Shown: positions 1 to 11,797, counted from the first letter of the stretch. The stretch: 45,635 nt of DNA from Zygnema cylindricum (GCA_037447655.1 JBBHKE010002841.1:51726-97360), one strand, 5' to 3'. Translations and numbers: made by a program. Notes: generated by a model from the letters alone, not told the origin.

Positions 1-719
1 TGATAGGCATGTAATGACCTTTGCCTAACTATGCACTTCCTCATGCACATTGAGGAAGCTGTTTAACACTGCGAAGATAACCAGCGAAGCAATCGCGCAC
101 ATCGTCCAGTTTGAAGAGACTCTCCTCGGCAAGGAGAGTTTCTTCAGACTGGTCGCGTACCATTGGTACACTTAAAAAGTAAAATAATAGTCGCGGGCGA
201 CCCGGTGCTTTGCCCTTTGGTTGCCAAAGGCCTGTGGTTTTTGTACACGCGGACCAATAGAAGCGTCACAATTTGTCGAAGGAGTTACACGTACTCCTTC
301 ACGTATCAATCCGTTTCCAGTAATGTACGGATAGTGGCGTGATGTGACAGGATCGCACGCGCAAAAATGAAAAGTACTTTTTTTTACAATTTGGTCTGTT
401 TACTTCCGTACATTTTCCGTACACAAAAAGTATACGAATTTAACGAATATTTCAAAATCTTAAAAACTTAACGCATTTTCGTAACAAAGTGAAAATCCGT
501 ACGTTAGGTACCTCTATGGCAAAACGTTTTGATTTCTGTGACCGGCGGTTGTGGACTGTCTTGTCAACAGCTCCCCTTGTCTTGTCATTGGAGCGCGAAT
601 TTGGTTCTCTTCCTGTCAACCAGTACCTCTATCTCCCTTTCCCTCCCTCCCTCCCTCCCTCCCTCCCTTTCCCCTTCATCAATTCTAGATATTTTGAATA
701 TTCTATAGAGGAGAGGGAG
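1..719. other. Left flank without recognised gene
   Basis: No coding exon is recognised here. It contains an imperfect hairpin (about 112-149, arms around CTCTCCT), a second short inverted repeat (about 278-302, GAAGGAGT/ACTCCTTC) and a (CCCT)n-like pyrimidine tract at about 630-676. The open frame at 489-836 runs through the low-complexity tract into the LTR and looks fortuitous. Some words (GGACCAATAG, CCAGTAAT) recur in the Harbinger-like element at 9038-9829, so this may be old transposon sequence, but no terminal repeats were found. Confidence 0.5.
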
Positions 720-1696
720 TGTAATAGGATCTCCTACCTCTCACAAAATCCCATTACTACAACTAATTTCAACCACACATTCCACACATTGGAAAATTAC
801 ACATTCACATTGGAAAGCACTCACATAAAGAAATAAACTTTAAATTAGAAGAAGCTTTTGTCCACATAACATTAGTTTGGTCTCTTGCCCTCGTGGTTCA
901 ACCCTTCTTATTAAAGTATTTCCACTACTCTCCACTCTTAAATCATTCTATCACTTAACTACTAGAACACTACTTAGTTTGTAAGAGATTTTAGTGCAAA
1001 AATGCCATTGCTCCAATTTGGTTTTAATCGCTCATGACCAAGATCAGCCAGAATTTCCACAAACTTTTCCCAAAAGAAAGATGTTTACTCTCCTCTTAGA
1101 CTTCACTATTTATCCACCATCGCCTCTGACCAGCCAGGCCAGAGGCAATGCTCCGTTGAACAGGTTTTTCTTGGGCCAATCATTGATCAACAAGGACTCA
1201 GATTGACCAATGCAAAAACGTGCGAAATCTCTTACTAACTACGTAGCATTTACGAACCAATCAAATGCTACGTTTCACTACATAACATTTACGTGCAAAA
1301 GCGCGCTCCAAACGAAACGCGAATTCGCACGAACATGCGTAGCAAATTTTGCACGCAAAACTACTTACGAAATTCCATTAAGTGAAAGTGACGTTTCGTA
1401 CTAAAAATTGTACCAAACGAACCATTGTGGGCACTAAACGACCAAGTGTTTCATTAGTACTTTATGAAACGTACACGCGAAATTTCAGTACTAGTTTGAC
1501 CCTTAACCCGTTTCAATGATACCCACTTGTTAGTTTGACCCCGCGTTGTCACCTAAATACACCTATCGCTATTTCTTTTGAATTAAAACTCCAAATCGCG
1601 CGATTTTTTCGCGGACGTCTACCAAATTCATAACTTTATATTCCTAACCTTTAAATACCCATTTACGACCAAGTTCGATCCACTATTACTGTTACA
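720..1696 (-). repeat. LTR (3' LTR in element sense)
   Basis: 977-bp long terminal repeat bounded by TGTAATAGG and CTGTTACA, giving TG...CA ends with the inverted pair TGTAA/TTACA. It aligns over its whole length with 7625-8588, with scattered substitutions and small indels. In element orientation it lies downstream of the polypurine tract, so it is the 3' LTR. Confidence 0.92.
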
Positions 1697-1712
1697 TCAT
1701 CCCCTCCTTATT
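1697..1712 (-). other. Polypurine tract
   Basis: On the minus strand AAGGAGGGGATGA abuts the 3' LTR (TGTAACAG). A purine run at this position is the expected plus-strand primer site for reverse transcription. Confidence 0.7.
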
Positions 1713-1739
1713 TTTAACTGACCTCAGTTAAAACACATT

Positions 1740-3164
1740 TCATTCTCAAGACGAGACTTCTATATTATTATCCCTCCAATACCTTTGTAAAACCTCCGAA
1801 CTCTTATTTTCTAAAGTTAACTCATCTTCTGTCCTTCGTAGATAATGCACTTGCCAGAATATAGTATTGTTAACCTTAAACTGTTGACCAACCCAATCTA
1901 TTGCCTATCTGTGGACCTCAGGTTCTATAATTATTGAAGGATTCAATTCCAGTTCTCTTTCAGTTGGCCGAAGATTTGCTAGTTTCAACTGACAGATGTG
2001 TGTTACTGGATGATTTTTTGTTGAAGGCGGAAAGTCCAATTTGGTAGCAATTGACGATATCATCTCGATTACAGCAAATGGTCCAATGTACTTCGGAGCA
2101 AATTTCCCCGTAGGATCCGATTGTCCCTCGATCTTACACTTGTAATGAGTTGTAGAAAGCCAAACCTTGTCACGAGCGCTTACTACCCAATCACCCCGTT
2201 TGCGGTTAGCTTTTAACTCTTTCGTCTTTTATGCCTCCACTAATGCATCCCGTACTGTTTTCCAAACTGTTTGAATGTATTCCCAAAACTCTGTTCCAGA
2301 ATTTCTACTCTCTTGACTGACCCCTGTTATTAAGTCTAATGCTTCTCTGGGTTGGTATCTGTATGGAACTTCAAACGGTGAGAATCCTGTACTAGCATGT
2401 TTACATGAATTGTATGCAAATTCCATTAATCTCAGTTTAGATTCCCATGTGTTTTGAACTCCACTACAAACAGTCTTAAGCATTTCCTCCAGTGTATGGT
2501 TCATCCTTTGTGTTTGTCCATCTGTCTGAGGATGATAAGAGGTAATCATTTTTAATTCAATACCTAAATTTTGCTCCAATTTCTTTCCAAAATGCAGACG
2601 TAAATTTAGAATCTCTATCACTAACTATAGACAGAGGAACTCCCAGAAATCTAACCACGTTGTCAAAATATAACTATGCACTATCTACAACTGAATGAGT
2701 AGTTTTGCAAGGGATAAATATTGCCATTTTACTGAACCTATCAACTACCACCATGATACTGTCATTTCTTCTAGACGTAGTTGGCAACCTCACAATAAAA
2801 TCCATACTGACAGATTCCCATGGTCTTTAAGGGATATCTAAAGGTTTTAAAAGACCTCTAGGTTTTGGTTACTAGGTTTACTCTGTTGGCAAGGGACAAA
2901 ACTTTCCACGTGTTTCGACACCTCCTTTGCCATCCCGGGCCAAAACAATCTACTCTGCAACCGACCAAGAGTTTTATCTCGACCTAGATGTCCTAAATGC
3001 TCATGGGCTTCCTGTAAAAGATGTTTTCTTAAGTCTCCCATTTCAGGAATGCATAATCTATCCCCTGTTCGCAAATACCGTAAACCATCTTCTGTTCTAA
3101 AGTTTTTGACATGTCTTTCATTCAATGGGTCAGAATTCCCTCCCAAAATATTCTTCCAAATCAC
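1740..3164 (-). pseudogene. pol: Integrase, degraded, possible chromodomain remnant
   Basis: The N-terminal zinc domain reads HEHLGHLGRDKT...WPGM then VPCQQSK; the first Cys of the usual CxxC pair is missing (ESFVPC). The core continues with [17 protein letters not shown] and VSDRDSKF, interrupted by an in-frame stop near 2680. In HPQTDGQTQRMN the catalytic Glu of the DDE triad is Gln. After 2229 the C-terminal domain continues (WLSTTHYK, APKYIGPF, then HICQLK). A further stop is followed by a weak Trp/Leu-rich stretch that could be a chromodomain remnant; that last point is inference. Confidence 0.88.
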
Positions 3165-3179
3165 AGCAAAATAAAGATC

Positions 3180-3807
3180 TTAATCATAACTATTTCTAAC
3201 AGCATCTAAAAACAATTCATCTTGAACCATCACGCTTATCTCAAAACATCTACTTAAAGGATCTGCGACTACATTTGTCTTTCCAGGAATATGTTTGACG
3301 TTAAATTTGAAATATGCCAATTTGTGCATCCACCTAACCTGTCTGCATGTCATAATCAGTGCATCACTTAATTTTTGTAGATAGCAGAGTGCCTTATTAT
3401 CACAATGAACTGTAAATTCTTTATTATGCAAATAACAACGTCATTTCACCAATGCATGAACTATTGCAAGTAATTTCTTTTCTTGTGCCGGATAGTTTTT
3501 CTCCGGCATCATTGAATTTCCTGGACTAAAAAGTAATAGGATGAAAATGTTTTCCGAATTTTTGACTAATGACTGCACCTAGACCTTTATCAGATGCATC
3601 AGTAGTGATCAAAACTTCAAATTCCCCAACAGGATTACGATACACCAGTGTAGGGGCAGAGGTCAACTTCCCTTTTAGTTGTTCGAAAGCTCTCTCTTGA
3701 TCGGCTCCCCACACAAACGTCTCCTTCTCCCGAAGTAAATCTGTCAAAGGTGCGGCAATCATCTTGAAGTTCTTGATAAATTTCCTGTAATAAGTAGCCA
3801 ATCCCAA
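3180..3807 (-). pseudogene. pol: RT connection and RNase H domains
   Basis: Frame 3807-3526 starts with GLATYYRKFIKNF and runs into the RNase H motif TDASDKGLGAVISQ. A frame break near 3431-3526 separates it from the second part (VHCDNKALCYLQ, then HIPGKTNVVADPLSRC). These are the expected DASD and ADxLSR signatures of Ty3/Gypsy RNase H, which degrades the RNA strand of the hybrid. The break makes it non-functional. Confidence 0.9.
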
Positions 3808-4478
3808 AAATGATCTAACTTCTATGACATTAGTGGGTTGCTTCTAATTTTGGATTGCAGTAATTTTGGATGGATCTATTTTAACACCCTCCCCACTAAC
3901 TATATGTCCCAAAAATAATTGTTCACTCTTAAGAAAACTGGATTCTGACAATTTTCCATATAGTTTTAATTCCCTTAACCTTTCCAACACTTACTTTAAA
4001 TGGATTACATGTTGTTCTTTAGATTCGCTGTAAATTAAAATATCAAATATCATCTATAAACACCTGAACAAACTCATCTATATAATCAGAAAATGTTTCG
4101 TTCATTAATCTTTGATAAGTAGGCGGTGCATTCGTCAAACCAAATGGCATCACTATCCATTCAAAATGACCGACTCTAGTTCTAAAAGCTGTTTTATCAA
4201 CATCTTCAGTTCTAATTGGCAACTGATTAAAATCACTATGCAGATCAATCAAAGAAAATAATTTTGCACCTTTCAAACGATCTATCAAATCAAAAATTAA
4301 ATGTAACGGATACTTATCCTTCACCGTAATCTTGTTCAGACTACGATAGTCGACACACATCCTCAACGTTCCGTCTTTCTTTTTGACGAAGAGAACTAGT
4401 GTTCCGTACGGTGATTTGTTGGGCTGAATATGTCCTTTCTCCAGAAGCTCCTTGATCTGTTTTTTTAACTCCTTCGCT
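3808..4478 (-). pseudogene. pol: Reverse transcriptase core, frameshifted
   Basis: The frame 4366-4043 carries RT motifs in order: [48 protein letters not shown] and a terminal FIDD. The usual YIDD catalytic box has Tyr changed to Phe, and the usual SGYHQ is SDFNQ. Homology upstream of 4366 lies in a different frame from the protease. The frame is lost again after FIDD, with thumb-region sequence down to about 3808. It would have copied element RNA to DNA but is inactive here. Confidence 0.9.
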
Positions 4479-5417
4479 TAAAGAAACTGTACTTATACAT
4501 CCACGTTCAAGGTTAATAACATGTTCCACATCTCGGGAAGGTGGCCTCCCTAAGGGTAAGTCACTTGGGAAAACATCTATAAATTCAAAAATCAAATCTT
4601 TCACAGCAGCATCAAATGTATTAATGTCAGTTACAAAATCTGATTTCTGTTTTTCAAGATTTTTAGTGGTGTCTGATTTAGAAATGACATCAATATTAGT
4701 GTTTTCTCCCCCCCTATCATAAGTAACTGCCTCAGTTAGACAAAACAAAAAAACATGATTTGTTTTATCTTTTAAATGATTTTTAAATTGTTTAGCATAA
4801 ATCAATCCTTCAACTCCCAATTTGGTTATGTTATTTATATGATTTCTATGCAACTTTTTCGAAGATAATGCTTGCAAAACCTTCCAACCGTTTTCAGACT
4901 TCACTCTCAAGGTGTTAGTTTCCCAATTAATTTGGGGGTTATGTTCAGTTAACCAAGGCTTTCCCAGTATTAGCTCCTCACTACCTAAATTTATTATTTC
5001 ACACACAACTTTTATTTTATGACCCTGGATATCAACTTCTATTGTGTCATTTTGTAAATCTAATGTGGACTTATTACCATTAGCCACTTGAACATGTAAA
5101 GGTTTTTCCCTTATGACTGTAGGAATTTTATTTTCTTCAACAAACTTATGTGAAATAAAATTATGTGTAACACCTGAATCTACCATAACTCTCAATGGTT
5201 TCCCTTCCACTAAAGACTCGAATCTGATCAAACTATTTCTGGTGTCATCGTTACTTAACTGTTCTAACATTGGTCTGTTGTTAAGAGTTTCATCAGAAGG
5301 ATTGTTCAAACTATGGAGTGTAGTTAGCATCATAATAAATTCAACTATCCTTGCATTTCCATTCATTAGCTTGCCCTCCAGAGTTAACTCCTTAACCTCT
5401 GGATCTGATCGACTCAA
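4341..5417 (-). pseudogene. pol: Aspartic protease and linker to RT
   Basis: The protease active-site motif VMVDSGVTHNFIS lies at residues 78-90 of this frame (Asp at 5178-5180). The DSG form is common in plant Gypsy elements. A conserved VEVDIQGHK...LILGKPWL region follows, then the start of the RT N-terminal linker. After the LERGCISTV stretch the frame departs from RT homology, near the T-run at about 4458-4464 on the plus strand, which is a likely slippage frameshift. The last 40 residues are therefore out-of-frame translation. Confidence 0.88.
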
Positions 5418-5431
5418 CTGAGGACTTTCAG

Positions 5432-5860
5432 CTAGTTCTTTCCGTTTCCCACCTCCTGCGCTTCTTGCTCAGCTAAGTATAATGCAATATATTTTTGAAA
5501 ACCTTCATTGACATTAACAGTTTTAAGATATCCCTTATCTGTACAGTCCTTAGCGTAATGATCTAGACCTCCGCATTTAAAACAAGTGACTTTCTTTTTC
5601 GGTTTTGTGCATTCTCTGCTGAAATGTCCCTCCTCTCCACAGTTATAACAGTTAATTTTCTTCAGTTGTGCACATTCATATGCCCTATGACCGGTTTTTT
5701 GACAAATAGTGCATGTCCGAATGCTTAGATTGGGTTTTTGTGTGTTAATACTTGGTTTAGGACTCTTAATGTATCCCCCTCTATTGTGAAATTTGTTTTC
5801 TGCATTAACACTCTGTCCACCTCTCTGATTTCCCTTGGAGATATTGTGCCTATTCACCAT
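5432..5860 (-). pseudogene. gag: Gag nucleocapsid with three CCHC zinc knuckles
   Basis: This open frame overlaps the end of the capsid frame by a few bases. It encodes three CX2CX4HX4C knuckles: CTICQKTGHRAYEC, CYNCGEEGHFSREC and CFKCGGLDHYAKDC, all with intact ligands. Zinc knuckles of this type bind retroelement RNA. The N-terminal side is rich in Asn, Arg and Gln, as expected of a nucleic-acid-binding linker. Confidence 0.92.
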
Positions 5861-6753
5861 CCTGCATTCAGACCCTCTTCCTCAAACTCCTCCTCACCCC
5901 ACTCTGATACTTCATTGAAATTTCCCCTGAGTGGTCGAGTTTCACGATTATAACCCAACTGATCCTCTAATTCCAATAAATTATCTTGTAATTCCTTCAA
6001 ATTAATAATTTTTTGATGTTTCAGTTCTGATTTCAGTATAGGATTCAGATAGTTCAAGAAATGCAACTTAGCCATTTCATCAATCAAACCTATGACATGA
6101 ATGCTAGATGAGTCAAATTTCACAATATAATCTTTCACAGATCTAGTCTGCTTACAGTTGAACCACTTTTCTTCCATTCTGGATTTATAAGTGACAGACA
6201 ACAAATGCGATTTGATCGCGGTCTGAAAAGCTTCCCAATCAGCATTACCAAGAATCAAATTAGACCTCCTCTGGGTGTAATACCGAATCTAACCATCACC
6301 TTTCAGACATCTAACAGCAAAAGAAGTGTTATCATCAGGATCACAGTTTTTAGATTCCAAATAATACTCCATATGAAAAATCCAAGCATGTAACTCATCA
6401 ATCTTCATACCATCAAATGATGGTGTTTCACCGGTAGACAATTTCAGATCTCTTATCTTCTTAGGTCTATCGTGATCATCTTCTCTAAAATTGGCATTCC
6501 TCTTACTACTCTCCCCCTTTTGGTCATTAACATCATTTCTGGAGTGAATTAGATTATTTAGTTCATCCAATTTCTGATTTGAAACATTCCCATTTTCGTT
6601 AACATCTTTCAATTCACTCTTCAATTCAGAAATTGTGTCATCCACAACAGCAACATGATTATTAAATCGTTTGACCAATTTCACAGAACGCTTCGTCAAA
6701 ACATTCAAAGCATTTTCCATTTCACGTTTCCATGCAGAATTTGCCATTATCAC
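5854..6753 (-). pseudogene. gag: Retrotransposon gag, capsid part, frameshifted
   Basis: The first open frame (6753-6289) begins at the Met near 6747-6753 and has a charged N-terminal region followed by the FDGMKIDELHAWIFHMEYYL block, typical of plant Gypsy gag. It stops near 6289, and homology resumes in another frame at 6258-5854 with motifs such as WFNCKQTRSVKDYI. Gag would form the particle core that packages element RNA. The break between 6258 and 6289 makes this copy non-functional. Confidence 0.88.
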
Positions 6754-7311
6754 ACAATGAAATCAAAGAATAAGAAAGGTAGAATATAATTATCCAAAAG
6801 AGTTTGCAGCAGATTTGAAGTCCTCAGATTTCTCCAATCCAAACCTTTCTTTCCTTAACAAATATTTTGAAATATATCAAAATATGAAAATGAAATAAAC
6901 ATTAAAAGTAAGTTAGTGAAAATTCAATTTTCCTAAACATTGAAATAGAAAGGTAAAAATTTCCCCACAAATTTTGCAACAACAAAATTGAAAGCTCCCA
7001 AAGGTAAAATCCCACCACCAATTTTGCAACAGCAAAGTAAAAAGCAATCAAAGGTAACAATTTAGGGTTTAAAAAGTTTTAAATCATTTCTGGACTCCTT
7101 TGCTCTTGAAGAAGTATAGTGCTCCACTTTCCTTCTCCACCATTAACAAATTTCCCATTTCCCACTACATCAGGATCTTTTGTTCTCTAATCCTCACATC
7201 CTCACCCTTCATGGCTTCTAGCCCTCCCACTACACATGAATCATTGCTAGGAGAAGGCAAGTTTGTTTGGACTCTAGGTAATTGAAGTGAGCTTCATTGG
7301 TGGCTATATTG

Positions 7312-7455
7312 CCTACCCCGCCTTAGTCCTTATGACCTAAACATGCCCACTATACTGCCCACCCCGCCTTAGTCCTTAGGACCTGAGCACGTCCCACATC
7401 TAGCCTTAGTCCTTAGGACCTGAGCACACCCCACATCTAACCGCTCATCCCACAT
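7312..7455. repeat. Tandem repeats in retrotransposon leader
   Basis: Three to four tandem copies of a unit containing GCCTTAGTCCTTAGGACCTG, spaced by CCCAC-rich linkers, lie between the primer binding site and gag. Each unit holds the near-palindrome CCTTAGTCCTTAGG. They sit in the untranslated leader of the element, where packaging or dimerisation signals are often found in retroelements; that role here is inference. Confidence 0.7.
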
Positions 7456-7604
7456 CTAACCAGCGGCCGCTGGCAGTGTGATCCCTCAGTTTCCCTCCAA
7501 TCCCCTACCACTTCACATTGTGGTTCTACCGACACACAGGTTAGAGCACCCTCACCGGTCACGGCAGTCGATATTCGAGTGAGCAAACTTCTCCTTGGTT
7601 TCTA

Positions 7605-7622
7605 ACCAAAGCTTTAATACCA
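7605..7622 (-). other. Primer binding site (tRNA-iMet type)
   Basis: Read on the minus strand, TGGTATTAAAGC begins two bases inside the 5' LTR. It matches the usual plant initiator-Met primer site TGGTATCAGAGC at 10 of 12 bases. The two differences fit the general decay of the element. Confidence 0.75.
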
Positions 7623-7624
7623 TA

Positions 7625-8588
7625 TGTAATAGGATTTATAACCTCTCAAAAAATCCCATTACTTCAATTAATTTCAACCACACATTCCACACATTGGAAA
7701 ATACACATCCACATTGGAAAGCACTCACATAAAAATAAACTTTAAATTAGAAGAAGCTTTTGTCCACATAATATTAGCTTAGTCTCTTGCCCTCGTTGCT
7801 CAACCCTTCTTATTAAAGTGTTTTCTTCTACTCTCCACTCTTAATAATTGTATCTCTTAACTACTAAAACACTACTTAGTTTGTAAGAGAATTCAATGCC
7901 AAAATGCCAATGCTCGAATTTGGTTTTAATCGCTCAGGACCAAGATTAGTCAAAATTTCCACAAACTTTTCCAAAAGAAAAGATGTTTACTCTCCTCTTA
8001 GACTGCATTATTTATCCATCATCGCCATGGACTCGCCAGGCCAGAGTCAACGCTCCGTTGAACAGGTTTTACCTGGGCCAATCATTGATCAGCAAGGTCT
8101 CAAACTGACCAATGCAAAAACGTGTGAAATCTCTTACTAACTACGTAGAATTTCTAACCAGTCAAATGCTACGTTTCACTGCGTAACATTTACGTGCAAA
8201 ATTGCGCGCCAAACGAAATGCGACTACGCATAAACATGCGTCGCAAATTTCGCACGCGAAACTTCCTACGAAATTCCATAAACTGAAAGTGCCGTTTCGT
8301 ACTAAAAATTGTACAAAATGAACTATCGTGCATACCAACCGTTTCATTAAAACTTTATGAAACGTGCAAGCTAAATTTGGGTACTAATTTAACTCTTAAC
8401 CTATTTCAATGATACCCGCTTGTTATTTAGTCCCCGCGCTGTCGCCTAAATACACCCATCGCTATAACTTTGATACATAACTCCAAATCGCATGATTCTT
8501 TCGCGGATATCTACCAAATTTAGTACTCTACAATCATAACACCTAAATACCCCTTTACGAACAAGTTCGATCCGCTATTACTGTTACA
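7625..8588 (-). repeat. LTR (5' LTR in element sense)
   Basis: 964-bp copy of the LTR with the same TGTAATAGG and CTGTTACA ends. It is the 5' LTR in element sense because the primer binding site lies directly next to its inner edge. It should carry the element promoter, but a convincing TATA box was not assigned. Confidence 0.92.
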
Positions 8589-9037
8589 ATTGGTCACTAT
8601 AAAAGAACTCAAATAAACACGCGAAAATCGCTCACATGAAAATTGGGCCAATCAGAAATGCCCGAATGACTATTATTTGTCTGGTTGCAGATTTCATATT
8701 TGTCAGTCAATTTTTGTGGGTAAAAATTACTTTAACCACTACACCGAGAATCGCTATTAGACCAATGTACTCTATATCGGCGCCCCGAAATTTTGACATT
8801 GATACCCGAAATAGAGTGACTGATTCTAATTTATCTATGACTTTAATTATTGTTCTTGTGAATTAGCGTCAATGGTGTTACCGTACTTATTTCATGAATA
8901 GTGTGGTGTACTGAATGTGAATACTCGTACAAAACTGTATTTCGTTACCGAAATTCTTACGAAAACTGTAGTTTACTTATGTCGATTACATGTAGAACTG
9001 CGCTTATAATAAACGTGGAGTCGAGAATTTAGAATAA
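8589..9037. other. Spacer between LTR element and Harbinger-like element
   Basis: No gene is recognised. A short stretch near 8750-8768 (GAGAATCGCTATTAG) resembles an end of the foldback MITE family seen at 37796-38463, without a visible partner. Confidence 0.5.
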
Positions 9038-9829
9038 GGGTGAACCTCCATCAGGAGTTCCCAGTAATCGTACGGACACGTTTACTGGCAGTAATATTTG
9101 TATCAATTCTCCATCAGGTTGTGCCAGCGAGGCACCAATTGCTAACGTGCTGGATTGCGATTGGAACAACATCGGATCTTGTTCAACCGGCCGGGAATAT
9201 TAAAAGATTCGAAAAGCACAAAATCTGAACGGCGCATGTACGGACAAACGTAGATTTAAATATCTAGCAGCGCTATGCGAATGTACAATTTGTACGATCT
9301 TATCATTTCGTTGTACCAAACCATTTCAAAATCCTTTTCAAAATGCAAATTTGTACTTTTATCATTTGCCATTATGTTTTGTACGCAAAGTCCTTTCCAC
9401 GAAGGGAAAGGGTCGTTAGAGAGATATCCTTGCAACAAATATTTTTTCGTCGCTTTGGAATCCGCCCTGTACGAAGGCACGCGACATTTGCTAATTGTGA
9501 GGTCGTCATCGCACGTCCGCCGTGGATGTTACCTTTTTGTTTCCAAGTGGACCAATAGACACGTCCAATGCCTGGCAAGTCTCCTCCCGAGGACAGTTGA
9601 GGAGACCCGCCAGAAACTGGATAGAAAAAGCGTTTGCGTCAAAAAATCAAAATCGGACGGTGGACGTTTTCGCCAAAAAGCTTAGAGAATCTTAACGAAT
9701 CTCCAGTAAACATGTTTTATATAAAAAAAAAAATTACAGTACGGCCAAGTACGAAACTGAGCAGGGCCTGTACGAAGATACACTTTTTCCAGTAATGAAC
9801 CTCACTTTTTGCTTGATGGATGTTCACCC
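9038..9829. mobile_element. PIF/Harbinger-like non-autonomous DNA transposon
   Basis: The left end GGGTGAACCTCCATCA and the right end TGATGGATGTTCACCC form terminal inverted repeats with one mismatch. Both are flanked by the trinucleotide TAA (9035-9037 and 9830-9832), matching the 3-bp TWA target duplication of PIF/Harbinger elements. At 792 bp it is too short for a transposase, and the open frames inside show no recognisable domain. Family assignment is inferred from TIR and duplication only. Confidence 0.65.
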
Positions 9830-9974
9830 TAAACCTAAATTAGATTTATGGATTCATTACAATGGAAGAACGAGACGTGGTGCGGATTGTCAGATTTTGT
9901 ACTTCTTCCTATTTTAACGTATATGTAATGGCTGCGGATTCTGTATACCTAAATCATCGTTATGGAGAAATTAC

Positions 9975-10872
9975 TAGTGTTGTGTATCGGTAAAAAACTT
10001 ATCGTGATAACACCGATATCGATAGTTATCGGTTATCGAACGGTTAGAGGTTTCGATATATCGGTATGAGACCAACAAATTCCATATCGGCGATAACTTA
10101 AAAAATATATAGTATGCATACAATAGTACTTTATAACATACTGTATTATTTTATTGATTTTATATTGCGTGGCATGCCACGTATAAAAATATGTTCCGTT
10201 TACGTTTAAATGCAATTTATTACGGACAACACAACACATTAACGTTGGCCGGTTAGCTGAACAGTAATTTTACGGTAACGGACGGAGTTTTACTGGCGAA
10301 CTGGTGAACATGGAACTGGAAAAGGACGGCGGACACAAAGTACAACAGACGCAAAATAACATTCCGCGCGCCGCCGCAATCAAACGGACGACTTGGAATG
10401 AGAAAACACGAGCGGACGGGCTAGCGTGAGCGCTGACATCCCGGAATGGCTCTTTTGGCAGCTTTTGCCAAAAAAGCAGACAGATTGACACGTGGCAGGT
10501 CCCCATTGGATCTCAAGGAATTAAGGGACAAAGCCATGGCGTCGGATTTGAAAGGTACATCGTTTTTACTGGATCCGTATCAAACTGGATCCGTATCAAA
10601 CCGTACATATCTCATGGCGGCTATTGTACTTTCTGTGCTTGTACACGTCCGAGGAACAAGACGTAGAGTTGAGTGTACAGGCCGTACATTTATCTGTACG
10701 GTCCGTACAGTTATTGCCGATAGTTATCGTTATCGGCATTATCGCCGATATTATCGGCTACTTATCGGCAATAAGACCGATGTCGATATATTGTATCAAT
10801 ATATCGATTATCGGATACCCGAAAAAAGGCCCATATCGGTTATTGGCAAATCCTTACCGATACACAACACTA
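9975..10872. mobile_element. hAT-like non-autonomous transposon, copy 1
   Basis: Ends are the perfect 19-bp inverted repeat TAGTGTTGTGTATCGGTAA / TTACCGATACACAACACTA, flanked by the perfect 8-bp direct repeat GAAATTAC at 9967-9974 and 10873-10880. An 8-bp duplication with short TIRs is the hAT hallmark. The subterminal regions hold many TATCGGC/GCCGATA words in both orientations, like the transposase-binding repeats of hAT elements. No transposase frame is present. The middle contains a G-box (CACGTG, 10489-10494) and an inverted repeat TTTTGGC...GCCAAAA. Confidence 0.88.
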
Positions 10873-10975
10873 GAAATTACAATTAAACATTTTTTTCACA
10901 ATGGGATTGATAAACAAATTAACATCAATGGCACTAATTCATTATTGACACTAATAATTTATATAGTCTAATAAC

Positions 10976-11797
10976 TAGTGTTGTGTATCGGTTAAAAACT
11001 TATCGCGATAACACCGATGCCGATAGTTATCGTTATCGAACGGTCAGCGGTCCCGATATATTTGTACTTTCTGTACTTTCTGCCCGGAATGCTTTCTGTC
11101 CGGTAAACTGAACGGAAATTTACGTGAAATGTACGGCTTTTTACGGGAAATGTACGGAATTTGACGAAAAAATACGTTGCACTTTGTAGTACTTTTTGGG
11201 CGGTTAACTGTACATAAATTTGACGGGAATGTACGGAATTGTACCGATAAACTGATTATCATGAAACGGTAAAAAGACGGCGGACACAAAGTACAACGGA
11301 TGCAGAATAACATTATGCGCGCGGCTAGAATCGAACGGACGACATTCAATGATAAAATAAGAGCGGACGGTCAGCGTGAGCGCCGACATCTCAGAATGGC
11401 TTTTTTGGCGGCTTTGGCCAAAAAAGTCGACGGATTGACACGTGGCAGGTTTGTAGTGGATCTCAAAAAATAAAGGGACAAAGCCACGGCGTCGGTTGTG
11501 GAAGGTACATCACTTTAACTGGAGCCGTACTAAAGCCGTACATATATTATGCCGGCTACTGTCGGGGGAATAAGACGTACATATGAGTGTACATGCCGTA
11601 CATTTATCTGTACGGTTCGTACGGATATCGCCGATAGTTATCGTTATCGGCATTATCGCCGATAAGTAGCCGATATTATCGGCTACTTATCGGCGATAAG
11701 ACCGATAGCGATATATTGTACCAATATATCGATTATCGGGTCCCCGAAAAATGGCCCATATCGGTTATCGGAAAATCCTTACCGATACACAACGCTA
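10976..11797. mobile_element. hAT-like non-autonomous transposon, copy 2
   Basis: Second member of the same family in the same orientation, 103 bp from copy 1. Its left end TAGTGTTGTGTATCGG pairs with its right end CCGATACACAACGCTA with one mismatch, and it has its own 8-bp duplication CTAATAAC (10968-10975 and 11798-11805). Different duplications show two independent insertions rather than one segmental duplication. The interior aligns with copy 1, including the AGCGTGAGCG block and the G-box (11439-11444). Confidence 0.88.

Larger units (their letters stand above)
720..8588 (-). mobile_element. Ty3/Gypsy LTR retrotransposon, complete but decayed
   Basis: Two direct LTRs (720-1696 and 7625-8588) flank an internal region with, in minus-strand order, a primer binding site, gag, three CCHC zinc knuckles, aspartic protease, reverse transcriptase, RNase H and integrase, then a polypurine tract. 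Protease-RT-RNase H-integrase is the Ty3/Gypsy order. The reading frame is broken in several places: a gag stop near 6289 and the next open frame from 6258, a frame change near the T-run at about 4458-4464, a break after the RT FIDD motif at about 4043, and an in-frame stop in integrase near 2680. LTRs differ at about 16 sites in the first 200 bp by eye, so the insertion is old. No 5-bp target duplication is visible (GGGAG left, ATTGG right). Non-functional. Confidence 0.95.

Noticed and set aside
1-470. Second Harbinger-like copy
   Set aside because: A few shared words with 9038-9829 but no terminal repeats or TAA duplication could be located.
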